64,000 bases of DNA from Sphingobacterium populi (GTDB lineage Bacteria; Bacteroidota; Bacteroidia; Sphingobacteriales; Sphingobacteriaceae), in the NCBI RefSeq assembly GCF_001586775.1, contig NZ_LQXS01000001.1:186001-250000 (forward strand). Reading direction: 5' to 3'. The notes beneath the pieces were generated by a model, which saw nothing but the letters and a program-made list of their open reading frames with translations, ran no database searches and had not been told where the DNA came from. This document shows positions 38,723 through 48,846 of the stretch, piece after piece. The position numbers and the translations under genes were made by a program. Within the stretch, counting starts at the first letter, position 1; each line of letters starts with the position of its first letter.

Positions 38723-40902
38723 ATGCAGACAGCAAGCCGACGAATCCTCCTACTGTTGTTTTTTGGATGTTGGAGCGTGTCGTTAGTCGCCCAAAAATCA
38801 GAAAACTTGATGATTTGGGACGACGAGCCAGCACAAGATTGGATGACGCAGGCTTATCCTATCGGAAATGGACGTATAGGCGCTATGATCTTCGGTGGTG
38901 TAGATAAAGAGCATATCCAGTTCAACGAAAATAGCTTGTGGACAGGCGACGAACAGGAAACAGGTGCTTATCAGGCCTTCGGTGATTTATTGATTGATTT
39001 CGAAGGAATAGAGTCTCCGGAAGCAGAAAGTTATTCGCGCACATTAGATCTGAATTCGGCCTTGCACAATACCAAATTTGTAACAAGAAAGTCTTCTTTT
39101 TCCAGAACATATTTTGCTAGCAGACCTGATCAAGTTATAGTATTGGAATATAAAGCAAAAAAGAAGGGAGCCTACTCCGCAGTTATTCAGTTAGCAGATG
39201 CGCACGATGGAGCTGTGCAGGCAGACGGAGCACAGCTATATTTTTTGGATCGTTGCAAAATAAGATGTCTTATGCAGCTGCAGCACAGATTGAGCACGAC
39301 GGCGGCAGATTATTCATAGAAACTGGCGAAGATAGCAAACCACAAATGCGATTAGAAAATGTAAACTCTTTTCGTATTCTATTAGCTGCGGCTACCAATT
39401 ATAGCAACCTGCGGAGTGAGCATTGGCGATCTGGGGATCCACTTCAGAAAATACAAGAACAACTCAACCAAGCTACTAAACTTACCAGCAACGAACTCAA
39501 GGAACGGCATATCGCCGATTACCAAAGTCTATTCAACAGGTTCAAATTAAAAATAGGGAAGCGCAGTAAATCGGTTCGGTTACCTACTAAAAAGCGTGTT
39601 GCGCTATATAGCAAGAAATACGCTAGCGAAATCGAAACCTTATTAGTACAATACGGTCGCTACCTATTAATTAGTTCGTCACGAGAGGGAGGGCTTCCAG
39701 CAAATCTTCAAGGGTTGTGGAATAATAGCAATAACCCACCTTGGCGTTCGGATTATCATTCCAATATCAATGTACAGATGAACTATTGGCTAGCAGAATC
39801 TACCAATTTAGCAACATGTCATCGTCCTTATTTGGATTATATTCAATCCATTCGAGCGGTGAAAAAGGAACACACGCAGCAAGAATTCCCCGGTGTGAGA
39901 GGGTGGACGGTACGTACAGAAAACAATATTTTTGGTGGGGAAAGTTTTCATTGGAATACTCCCGGAAGCGCTTGGTTCGCACAAGCTTTGTGGGAACATT
40001 ACGCCTATAATCAAGACAAGCATTACCTCAAAAAATTTGCGTATCCTATTTTAAAAGAAGTATGCGAGTTTTGGGATGACCAACTCAAACGCCGAGATGA
40101 CGGTACGGTGGTCGCACCAAATGGTTGGTCTCCAGAGCATGGACCTAGAGAAGATGGCGTCAGCCACGACCAACAGATTATCTACGATTTGTTCACCAAT
40201 TATGTAGAAGCATGCGATTCGCTGCAGATTGACATAGCATACCGAAACGATATCGCAAAGCTGCGCGATAAGCTGCTGAAGCCTCAAATTGGTCGCTGGG
40301 GGCAATTACAGGAATGGGAGACTGATCGGGACGATCCAGAAAACACGCATCGGCACGTATCACATCTTTTTGCCCTGCATCCAGGACGGCAGATTTCTAT
40401 TAATAATACGCCCGAACTGGCCGAAGCAGCACGCGTAAGTCTTTCTGCTCGTGGTGACGAATCAACGGGTTGGTCCATGGCTTGGAAAATGAACTTTTGG
40501 GCACGATTGCAAGACGGCAATCATGCTTACAAAATACTCCGCAACTTTATTAAACTCGTCGATAGCGAAGGTATTGATTATGATGGCGGAGGTGGTGTTT
40601 ATGAAAATCTGTTGTGTGCGCATCCGCCCTTTCAGATAGATGGAAATCTTGGCTACGCTGCGGGTGTGGCCGAAATGTTAATCCAAAGCCAAGAAGGATT
40701 TATCGATTTGCTTCCTGCGATTCCTGAGGAGTGGGAAGCCGAAGGAGAGGTTTCAGGACTTCGAGCCAGGGGAAATATAACAGTAGATATGAAATGGCGA
40801 AACGGTGAAGTAGTATCGTATAAGTTATTTTCCGACGCCGAAAAAATGGTTAGAGTAAAAGTAAATGGTGAATTCAAAGACATTGCCACCCAGCGCCTTT
40901 AA
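38723..40902 (+). pseudogene. GH95 family alpha-L-fucosidase 2, frameshifted at a T6 run (39241-39246)
   Basis: Two overlapping frames together make one complete GH95 enzyme. The N-terminal frame (to 39319) carries a signal peptide; I choose ATG 38723 (MQTASRRILLLLFFGCW), although the frame is open from 38591. It includes AYPIGNGRIGAMIFGG and FNENSLWTGDE. The C-terminal frame (from about 39241 to 40902) carries ANLQGLWNNSNNPPW, the canonical SNINVQMNYW asparagine pair, HRHVSHLFALHPG and FQIDGNLGYAAG. Changing T6 to T7 at 39241-39246 restores LYFFGSLQNKMSY and a continuous gene. The site reads T TTT TTG in the zero frame, a slippery heptamer at which a -1 shift joins both parts exactly. Genuine mutation, sequencing indel and translational slippage all remain possible. 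Confidence 0.82.
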
Positions 40903-40985
40903 GCTATTGAGTAGATTTCACTTGGCCTCATTCAGCCAGTGAAAGAATTAGATATATGTTTTAGAACATCAAAAACGATTTGAAT

Positions 40986-42998
40986 ATGAAAATTAGACAC
41001 CTATTGATCACGTTATTGTGCTGTATACTAGCTTTTAGCAAAGCTAATGCAATAGAAATAATCTTCGGGAAGGACGAGAAGGTAGATTATGATTTAAAAA
41101 CTGGAACCTTTAAGATCAGTTCTCAAGGAAAAGTATGGTTACAAGATGGATTTTCTACGGCAAAGAATGGGGACGAAATCTTAAATTCTAAGCAGTACGA
41201 AGACCGCAAATATAGCGTATCTACCTTTGAAGATCACTATGGCGTAGGGAAGAAGCATATCTTCACCTCCACGCGCAAAGGTTTTCCAGATTTTAAACAG
41301 ACGTTTTACGTCTATTCCGATCAGAATTATTTGGTGCTGGAAGTAGAAATCTACGACAAAAGCAAAGGCTTAGTTTCGAATCAGTTTATTCCGGTGGAGG
41401 GCAACCTTATTACAACTAGTACGGATGCACTTAGATCCCTTTTTTCGCCATTCGACAATGATGCCTTCATCAGCTATGAAAGTAAATCCATCGATGACTT
41501 TGATGAATTATACAGCGCCGAAGTCGGCGCGTTGTATCATGAGCAAAACCGGCATGGCTTTATCTTTGGCTCCATCGAGCAAGGTATTTGGAAAACTGGC
41601 ATACAAACGTCTAAAAATCAAGATAAAACGGTTAAGATTAGGGCTATCGTCGGTTTTACAGCCAAAGATGTAACTAGAGACAATATGCCTCATGGCTCAT
41701 TGGAAGGGCAGCATATTCAATCCGCTAAGGTGTTGATTGGTCAATTTTCGGATTGGAGAATAGGCATGGATACCTACGCCGCTCATACCAAAGCGCTTCA
41801 AAAAAGGAGCGTGCATGAATGGAAGGATGCTACTCCCGTTGCTTGGAACAGTTGGGGCGTCATGCAACAAGATATCAGTTTCGACAAACTTATCAAGGTG
41901 ACAGATTTTCTGGCAGATGATGTTCCTGACCTCCCCACAGGTCAGTCGATCTACGTCGATCTAGATTCCTATTGGGATAAATTGTTAAAGGGGGGATTAG
42001 AAGGTGATTATACTGAACTCAAGAAGTTTGCGGATTATGTAAAATCCAAAGGTTTAAAACCGGGAGCATATTGGGCGCCATTCGTAGACTGGGGATTTAG
42101 AAATGGTCACGATCGTCGGGTTGAAAACTCTACGTACACATATGCTGATATTTGGACGAAAGTAGCGGACGGCTATCATGATATGGATGATGCAAGGGCA
42201 TTGGACCCGACTCATCCTGGAACGCAACAACGCCTCGCATTAGTTATTTCCAAACTTAAGGAGTGTGGTTTTGAAATGATCAAGATTGATTTTCTGGGAC
42301 ATGCTGCGATAGAGTCGACACAGTTTGCTGATCCGAAAATAAAAACCGGAATGCAAGCATATGCGGTCGGTATGGAATATCTCATAAAGCAATTGGATGG
42401 TCAAATGCTAGTTTATGCCGCCATATCACCTAATATAGCCACTGCTCCATATGTACATGTACGCCGTATCGCATGCGACGCATTTGCATCTATCAAAGAT
42501 ACTCGATACACGCTCAATTCGCTTACTTATGGTTGGTGGCAAACTCATCTTTACGATTTTATGGATGGGGATCATGTGGTGTTTAAAGACGCTTCCGATA
42601 CAGAAAATATTGCCCGTTTTTATTCTTCTTTAATTACCGGTAGCGTGGTTTTGGGAGATGATTTTTCTCAAGTTGGGAAATGGCATGAAACTACCCGTAA
42701 GCTTTTTGGAAACGATGCGATATGGACTGTGATCGACGATGGAAAGTCGTTCCTGCCAGTCGAAACAAACGAATACGCGTCAAGAATTTTTGTTAAACAT
42801 ATGCCGGAAAATAGCTTTATCGCACTACTAAACTACGATGATTCAGATCAAGATATGGTTCTATCTGCAGATCAGATAAACCTTGACGACCAAGCACACT
42901 ATCAATTCATCGACCTAGAGGATGGTGCTAGAATACCTTTTGGCAGCGTACATATGCGCGCAAAAAGTGCTAAACTTTTTTCAATACAGAAATACTAG
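40986..42998 (+). CDS. Clan GH-D glycosidase, probable alpha-galactosidase
   Basis: Exported retaining glycosidase of about 670 residues. ATG at 40986 gives a clear signal peptide (to SKANA); the frame extends upstream only to a TTG at 40980. An N-terminal beta-sandwich (about 25-270) is followed by a TIM barrel starting VAWNSWGVMQQDISF. The likely nucleophile is D435 in MIKIDFLGH and the acid/base candidate is D498 in RRIACDAFAS. A C-terminal beta domain follows. The layout is that of GH36 and its relatives, but the motifs differ clearly from the neighbouring canonical GH36, so it may belong to another GH-D family or act on a different alpha-galactoside. The fourth gene of block C. Confidence 0.72.
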   Translation: MKIRHLLITLLCCILAFSKANAIEIIFGKDEKVDYDLKTGTFKISSQGKVWLQDGFSTAKNGDEILNSKQYEDRKYSVSTFEDHYGVGKKHIFTSTRKGFPDFKQTFYVYSDQNYLVLEVEIYDKSKGLVSNQFIPVEGNLITTSTDALRSLFSPFDNDAFISYESKSIDDFDELYSAEVGALYHEQNRHGFIFGSIEQGIWKTGIQTSKNQDKTVKIRAIVGFTAKDVTRDNMPHGSLEGQHIQSAKVLIGQFSDWRIGMDTYAAHTKALQKRSVHEWKDATPVAWNSWGVMQQDISFDKLIKVTDFLADDVPDLPTGQSIYVDLDSYWDKLLKGGLEGDYTELKKFADYVKSKGLKPGAYWAPFVDWGFRNGHDRRVENSTYTYADIWTKVADGYHDMDDARALDPTHPGTQQRLALVISKLKECGFEMIKIDFLGHAAIESTQFADPKIKTGMQAYAVGMEYLIKQLDGQMLVYAAISPNIATAPYVHVRRIACDAFASIKDTRYTLNSLTYGWWQTHLYDFMDGDHVVFKDASDTENIARFYSSLITGSVVLGDDFSQVGKWHETTRKLFGNDAIWTVIDDGKSFLPVETNEYASRIFVKHMPENSFIALLNYDDSDQDMVLSADQINLDDQAHYQFIDLEDGARIPFGSVHMRAKSAKLFSIQKY

Positions 42999-43043
42999 CC
43001 GAACTAATCTAAATTATACGTTAACCAAAATTATACTATTTAC

Positions 43044-45242
43044 ATGAATGCTATTGTCCATAAAGTTCTTTTCGTTGTTGCCTCCACATTCCTGACATCA
43101 ATACATGCTCTGTACGCACAGCCGGTAGTAATTCCAATCGAAACTCAATCAAATGCTTTGGTACTCTTTAAAGATTCTGCTGGATATGTTACCGTAGGAT
43201 ACTTTGGAAAAAAAATGAGCAATCAATTGGAGTATGCTATGGTGCCTTCAGCGTATCGGCAAACCGACGACTACACTGGACTTTCCAACTCCGTTTACAC
43301 ACCCTCAGGCTCAAAAAACATCTTAGAACCAGCTATTAGTGTGGTCCATGCAGATGGTAACCAATCTCTAGATCTGAGGTATGTGGCACATCGGATCAAT
43401 AAAGTAGATGATAACGTTTCGATACTAGAGCTTATATTGAAAGATCCTATATATGATCTTTCAGTTACATTATACTACAAGTCTTATTTTAAACAAGATA
43501 TGATGGAGCAGTGGGCAACAATAGAACATAATGAAAAAGGCAACGTAATCTTACATAAATTTGCTTCAGCAAACCTAACACTGAAGGCACCGTCTTATTG
43601 GCTAAGGCAATACCATGGAGATTGGGCAATGGAAATGCAACCTGAAGATTCTAGAATTACACATGGAATAAAGACCATAGACAGTAAATTAGGGACACGC
43701 GCCAATTTATTTCAACCATCCTCTTTTATGATTTCTCTGGATAAGCCTGCTGCTGAAGATACTGGCGAAGTGCTGTTTGGTACACTGGAATACAGCGGTA
43801 ATTTCAAGATTGATCTGGAGCTAGATTATCTCAATAACCTGCGTATCATTGCAGGTATAAACAACTACGCTTCTGCCTATACGTTAAAACCAAAAGAAAA
43901 ATTCACCACACCAACGTTTAGTTTCACACTATCCAATCAAGGAAAAGGCAAGGCATCGCGAAACATGCATGACTGGGCACGAAATTATAAAATACTAGAT
44001 GGACAGGGTGATCGACTGACATTGTTAAATAATTGGGAAGCCACTTACTTCGATTTCAACGAACAAAAGCTGAAGGGCTTGCTTAGCGATACTAAAAAGT
44101 TAGGGGTAGACTTGTTCTTATTGGACGATGGCTGGTTTGCTAATAAATATCCACGTAACGATGACCATACTGGGCTCGGTGATTGGCAAGAAAACAAAAC
44201 TAAGTTGCCCAACGGTATTGCTTCGCTCATCAAAGAAGCTTCTGATGTGGGTGTTAAGTTTGGTATATGGGTGGAGCCAGAAATGGTTAGCCCGAAATCT
44301 GAGCTCTATGAGAAACACCCAGAGTGGGTCATAAAACAACCGAGACGAGATGAACACTATTTTAGAAATCAGCTGGTATTAGACCTTTCTAATCCTGCTG
44401 TTCAAGATTTTGTATTCGGTGTGCTCGATGATCTTTTTACCACAAATCCCGAAATAGCTTATATCAAGTGGGACTGTAACTCTATTATTTACAACGCATA
44501 TTCTTCGTATTTAGAACAACAAGAACACTTTTACATAGCATACATGAGGGGTTTGTACAAGGTGCTGGAACGTATTCGCGCAAAATACCCGAAGGTGCCA
44601 ATGATGCTGTGCTCTGGTGGTGGTGGCCGGGTTGATTATGCCGCTCTAAAATACTTTACGGAGTTTTGGCCATCAGATAATACGGATCCTTTAGAACGCA
44701 TCTTTATGCAATACGAATATTCTTATTTTTATCCATCGATCAGTACATCTAACCATGTGACGGACTGGGGAAAGCAATCCCTAAAATTCAAAACAGATGT
44801 AGCCATGATGGGCAAATTAGGATTCGACATTGTCATCAGTCATCTGGATGAAAAGGATCTTCTATTTTCTCAGCAAGCGGTAGCACTATATGACCAAGTA
44901 AAAAATACCATTTGGTATGGAGATCAATATCGTTTGGCAGACCCTCGAGAAGGAAACTTTGCTGCAATTCAGTATATGGATAACGATCGATCCTCTGGCA
45001 TAATTTTTAATTATTTGGTGAATAATAGATATAATCAGGGGACTGCCTTCCCAGTTCGCCTCAAAGGGCTCGAGGCAAATAGGAAATATACAATACAGGA
45101 GATTAACCTATACCCAGAAACTATGTCGTCTTTGGTAGGAGCACAGGAATATTCTGGCGAATTCTTGATGCAAGTAGGTTTTAATCCTGATTTAAATACA
45201 GATCGTAAAAGTGTGGTTTTAAAAATCGAAGTAGTTAATTAG
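43044..45242 (+). CDS. GH36 alpha-galactosidase
   Basis: Releases terminal alpha-D-galactose. It is 732 residues with a signal peptide ending ALYAQ, so it acts in the periplasm or at the surface rather than in the cytoplasm. The N-terminal supersandwich leads to the barrel motif LLNNWEATYFDFNE, then LLDDGWF, GIWVEPEMVSP, the nucleophile D477 in YIKWDCNS and the acid/base D545 in FWPSDNTD. This is the canonical GH36 set with normal spacing. It lies between the clan GH-D gene and the esterase; the downstream gap is 6 bases. Confidence 0.93.
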   Translation: MNAIVHKVLFVVASTFLTSIHALYAQPVVIPIETQSNALVLFKDSAGYVTVGYFGKKMSNQLEYAMVPSAYRQTDDYTGLSNSVYTPSGSKNILEPAISVVHADGNQSLDLRYVAHRINKVDDNVSILELILKDPIYDLSVTLYYKSYFKQDMMEQWATIEHNEKGNVILHKFASANLTLKAPSYWLRQYHGDWAMEMQPEDSRITHGIKTIDSKLGTRANLFQPSSFMISLDKPAAEDTGEVLFGTLEYSGNFKIDLELDYLNNLRIIAGINNYASAYTLKPKEKFTTPTFSFTLSNQGKGKASRNMHDWARNYKILDGQGDRLTLLNNWEATYFDFNEQKLKGLLSDTKKLGVDLFLLDDGWFANKYPRNDDHTGLGDWQENKTKLPNGIASLIKEASDVGVKFGIWVEPEMVSPKSELYEKHPEWVIKQPRRDEHYFRNQLVLDLSNPAVQDFVFGVLDDLFTTNPEIAYIKWDCNSIIYNAYSSYLEQQEHFYIAYMRGLYKVLERIRAKYPKVPMMLCSGGGGRVDYAALKYFTEFWPSDNTDPLERIFMQYEYSYFYPSISTSNHVTDWGKQSLKFKTDVAMMGKLGFDIVISHLDEKDLLFSQQAVALYDQVKNTIWYGDQYRLADPREGNFAAIQYMDNDRSSGIIFNYLVNNRYNQGTAFPVRLKGLEANRKYTIQEINLYPETMSSLVGAQEYSGEFLMQVGFNPDLNTDRKSVVLKIEVVN

Positions 45243-45248
45243 CAGATA

Positions 45249-47213
45249 ATGAAAAAGATACTATTTATTGCCGCTTTACTATTAATAGCTTCGTTGTCGC
45301 GAGCAGCTGTGTCGCTGCCCTCCGTATTTAGTGATAATATGGTGCTGCAACAAAACAGTAAAGTTAAAATTTGGGGAACTTCATCCAATCAGGGGTTAGT
45401 TACGATATATACTTCGTGGAACAATCAGCAGTATGTAGCACAGATACAAGCAGACGGCAATTGGGAAGCATCGGTCAATACGCCCTCTTATGGTGGTCCT
45501 TACGAGATTCGAATAGATGATCAGGAACAACTTATATTAAGCAATATTCTAATTGGCGAGGTCTGGCTGTGCTCCGGACAATCCAATATGGAAATGCCAT
45601 TAGCAGGCTGGGGAAAGATCGAAAACTACGCTCAAGAAATTGCAAATGCCGATTTTCCTGATATCAGATTCTTACAGGTTAAACAGCGAACGAGTGATTT
45701 TCCACTTTACGATGCTACCGTTGAAAATAACGGATGGGTAGCTGTATCGCCCGAGACGATTGATGCTTTTTCGGCGACAGCCTATTTTTTTGCTCGGGAA
45801 ATATACAGCAAGACGGGCATTCCGATCGGCTTGATACATACTTCTTGGGGAGGTACGGTGGCCGAGGCTTGGACAAGTCGAGAAGCTTTAACGGAAATTC
45901 CAGATTTCCACTCTGCATTGCAACGATTAGGAAACGTGGAAAGCAAGCATATTTTTGAGCAGGAGATGGCAATCTGGAATCAATTGCTAATGCAAAACGA
46001 TCAAGGGCGACCAAACGGCACTCTGGGATGGCTCGCACCGGAAGTAAATGATGGTGACTGGCCTAAGATGCAACTGCCTAATATGTGGGACACAGAAATA
46101 TTGCCTGGATTTGATGGTATCGTTTATTTCAGAAAGAAAATTCAGTTGCCTATGCATTGGATAGGTCAAAAGATAGAGCTCCATCTAGGAATGATTGATG
46201 ATGATGATATGACATATTGGAATGGTAGCTTGGTTGGAGAAACACAAGGCTACAACCAAAATAGAATTTATAAAATACCTGCATCTCACGTACAAACACA
46301 AGAAGTAAGTATTGCTGTTAGGGTATTTGATGGCGGTGGCGGCGGAGGAATATATGGAAATCCTGAAGAATTATATGTGCTGGGTCCTAATAAGGAGCGT
46401 ATATCCTTAGCTTCTGAATGGAAATACAATATAGGTTTGGACCTGTCAAAATTACCTCCTATGCCTTCGCCAAATGAAGGTCCAAACCGTGCCACAGTGT
46501 TGTACAATGCTATGATACATCCGTTTATACCCTTTAACATTCGTGGCGTAATCTGGTATCAGGGAGAAAGCAACGTGGAGCGGGCCAATCAATACCGTAC
46601 ACTGTTTCCAGCCATGATCAATGATTGGCGCAAGAAATGGAAGCTAGGAGAATTTCCATTTTATTACGTACAATTGGCGAATTATATGAAAAGGGAAAGC
46701 GAAACCCGTGAGTCCGCTTGGGCAGAACTTCGCGACGCACAAAAGGATGCTTTGGCTTTACCTAATACAGATATGGCTGTCATTGCAGATATAGGAGATG
46801 CAGATGATATACACCCAAAAAATAAGCAAGAGGTTGGAAGGCGTTTGGCGCTATTGGCTTTAAAAAATCAGTACAAGCAACAGGTGATTTCTGGCGGACC
46901 AGAATTACTTTCTTACCGTATCCGAGGAGATGAAATTCATTTGAAATTCAAACCTAACGGATCAAAATTAGTGAGTAACAACCGTGACCAGGTATTGGCA
47001 GGGTTTTCCATTGCTGGGGAGGATCAGATCTTTTATTGGGCTGAGGGCAGAATTAAAGGAAATGTTGTAATTGTAAAATCAAAAAATGTAGCGAAGCCAG
47101 TGGCGGTGCGATATGGTTGGGCAAATAATCCGGATTTGTCGTTGTATAATGCGGAAGGGCTACCAGCGTCGCCATTTAAAACGGATGATTGGCGAGATAG
47201 CACAACGCGATAG
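45249..47213 (+). CDS. Sialate-O-acetylesterase-like carbohydrate esterase (SGNH; CE20-like)
   Basis: Exported esterase predicted to remove O-acetyl groups from a glycan. It is 654 residues with a signal peptide (to SRAA). The N-terminal beta domain (VFSDNMVLQQNSKVKIWG) precedes the SGNH fold: block I CSGQSNMEM with S112, HTSWGGT, VIWYQGESN, and the catalytic DxxH in ADDIHPKNK. Between the first and later blocks (about 255-390) there is an inserted beta-rich domain (FDGIVYFRKKIQLP). This matches the two-part SASA/CE20 architecture that includes xyloglucan acetylesterases. The last gene of block C, 6 bases after GH36. Substrate is inferred from context only. Confidence 0.82.
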   Translation: MKKILFIAALLLIASLSRAAVSLPSVFSDNMVLQQNSKVKIWGTSSNQGLVTIYTSWNNQQYVAQIQADGNWEASVNTPSYGGPYEIRIDDQEQLILSNILIGEVWLCSGQSNMEMPLAGWGKIENYAQEIANADFPDIRFLQVKQRTSDFPLYDATVENNGWVAVSPETIDAFSATAYFFAREIYSKTGIPIGLIHTSWGGTVAEAWTSREALTEIPDFHSALQRLGNVESKHIFEQEMAIWNQLLMQNDQGRPNGTLGWLAPEVNDGDWPKMQLPNMWDTEILPGFDGIVYFRKKIQLPMHWIGQKIELHLGMIDDDDMTYWNGSLVGETQGYNQNRIYKIPASHVQTQEVSIAVRVFDGGGGGGIYGNPEELYVLGPNKERISLASEWKYNIGLDLSKLPPMPSPNEGPNRATVLYNAMIHPFIPFNIRGVIWYQGESNVERANQYRTLFPAMINDWRKKWKLGEFPFYYVQLANYMKRESETRESAWAELRDAQKDALALPNTDMAVIADIGDADDIHPKNKQEVGRRLALLALKNQYKQQVISGGPELLSYRIRGDEIHLKFKPNGSKLVSNNRDQVLAGFSIAGEDQIFYWAEGRIKGNVVIVKSKNVAKPVAVRYGWANNPDLSLYNAEGLPASPFKTDDWRDSTTR

Positions 47214-47225
47214 GAGAAATTATGA

Positions 47226-47245
47226 GTTGCTTTATGTTAAGCAAC
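47226..47245. terminator. Hairpin between convergent esterase and symporter genes
   Basis: GTTGCTT at 47226-47232 and AAGCAAC at 47239-47245 with a 6-base loop. It lies in the 23-base gap between the esterase stop and the symporter stop (TAA at 47239-47237) and extends into the latter. It could terminate both transcripts. No clear T-run. Confidence 0.4.
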
Positions 47246-48838
47246 CCCCAATGGTGAAAATATCCAAAACACAGCAAGCATTAAAACCAGTAATAACGCG
47301 TAATACCACCAACGATTGCTCCAAGGAACAGTTGCAACTTTATTCTCCAGTGTGAGCTTAAAATGTTGGTTCATGGGATAAAAATGTCCGATGGCAAACA
47401 TCAGCATTGCCGTAACGACAAACAGAATCGCCATGATGTGGAGAAAATGAAGCTGTATTGGGAAAACAAACTGGGTAAGACTGTAGCAAATAATATAGAA
47501 GACAATACCCACTTTGGCCGCAATTGGCGGGATTCTCGTTCTGAAAAATCCTAAGAATATGATGGTAAATATCGGAATACTGAAAATTCCGCTAATTTGT
47601 TGGATATAGAAATAAAACCCTTTCTCACTATAAATGATAAATGGAGCGATCGTCATCGCAAAAAGAGATATTCCAATCTGAAACAGCTTTCCCGTCCTAA
47701 TCATTCTATTATCAGACGCTTCATGGCCATGGTTTTTTGCGAAAATCGGTTTGTATATGTTAAAAATAAACAGGGAACTAGCTCCATTTAGGCCAACATT
47801 AAAAGAATTGATGGCAGCTCCCAGCAATACTGCTGTCGTTAGCCCAATCATAGTTGCTGGCAACACTTCTTTGGCTAATGCCGGAAATACAGTGGCCGTG
47901 CTAGGTAAATCCAAGATGGCGTTTATTGCGATCAACCCAGGGATATTAATTAATAATGGACTTAGCAATTTCAAGAAACAAGCTAACGCAATACCTTTTT
48001 GGCTTTCAGCGAGGCTTTTCCCGGCAATAATCTGCTGGACAATATATTGTTCCATTCCCCAATAGTATAGGTTAGCAAGGATCATTCCTGTAAATAAGGT
48101 CGCAAAAGGAACGGCATCGTTGGGTCCTCCGATGGCATTTAGGTGATGCTTTTTGTGTGTCAATACGGTTTTGAGTCCGTCATATAAGGAGTTATTGCCT
48201 AGGTGTTTGAGGCCAAAATAGGGTATAGCAATAATTAAAATCAACAATCCAATACTAAGTACAGTGTCTGATATCGTGATCGCCTTGAATCCACCTAGAA
48301 TCGTAAAAATAGCGCCAAATAAGCCGATAATCCAGATCAACAACCAGATACTTTGCCAATGATTGATCTCTAAAAAATTGGAAACGTCGAAAAGGCTGTC
48401 TAGGGCGATTGCTCCGCCATAAAGTGTTGTCGGAAGTAAATTGAATAAATATCCGAAGAGAAATACAAGAGATACCAAGTTTTTTGTACTGCTATCGTAT
48501 CGCTTTTCCAAAAAATCTGGTATGGTATTGATACCAGATTTTAGATAAATAGGAACAATGTATTCAGCAACCACCAACATGGCAAAAACGGAGGATATGC
48601 CCCATCCTATAACAGACATATTATTGATATAAACGGATTCGTTTTCACCAATTAACTGATTGGCACTTAGGTTACTCAAGTACAGAGACGCGCCTATTAA
48701 AATAAATCCATTTGATCGATTAGCCAAGAAAAAACCCGAAACCGTTAGGCTTCCTTTCTTCTTTTTAGCAAAAAAAATCGTTAGGCCTAAGCCCAAAAAG
48801 ATAAAAACAACAAAACTTATTGCTGAAACGATAGACAT
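47237..48838 (-). CDS. Sodium:solute symporter (SSS/SLC5 family) 2
   Basis: Inner-membrane sugar importer of 533 residues with about 14 hydrophobic helices. SSS motifs include FFLANRSNGFILIGASLYLSN, NTIPDFLEKRYDSSTKN, ILGGFKAITISD and AINSFNVGLNGAS. It follows the GntR regulator by 8 bases on the same strand, so the pair is an operon. Together with the first SSS gene (20012-21664) the locus has two importers, which fits two released monosaccharides, for example fucose and galactose; that assignment is inference. Confidence 0.85.
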   Translation of the reverse strand: MSIVSAISFVVFIFLGLGLTIFFAKKKKGSLTVSGFFLANRSNGFILIGASLYLSNLSANQLIGENESVYINNMSVIGWGISSVFAMLVVAEYIVPIYLKSGINTIPDFLEKRYDSSTKNLVSLVFLFGYLFNLLPTTLYGGAIALDSLFDVSNFLEINHWQSIWLLIWIIGLFGAIFTILGGFKAITISDTVLSIGLLILIIAIPYFGLKHLGNNSLYDGLKTVLTHKKHHLNAIGGPNDAVPFATLFTGMILANLYYWGMEQYIVQQIIAGKSLAESQKGIALACFLKLLSPLLINIPGLIAINAILDLPSTATVFPALAKEVLPATMIGLTTAVLLGAAINSFNVGLNGASSLFIFNIYKPIFAKNHGHEASDNRMIRTGKLFQIGISLFAMTIAPFIIYSEKGFYFYIQQISGIFSIPIFTIIFLGFFRTRIPPIAAKVGIVFYIICYSLTQFVFPIQLHFLHIMAILFVVTAMLMFAIGHFYPMNQHFKLTLENKVATVPWSNRWWYYALLLVLMLAVFWIFSPLGVA

Positions 48839-48846
48839 TATGAAAG

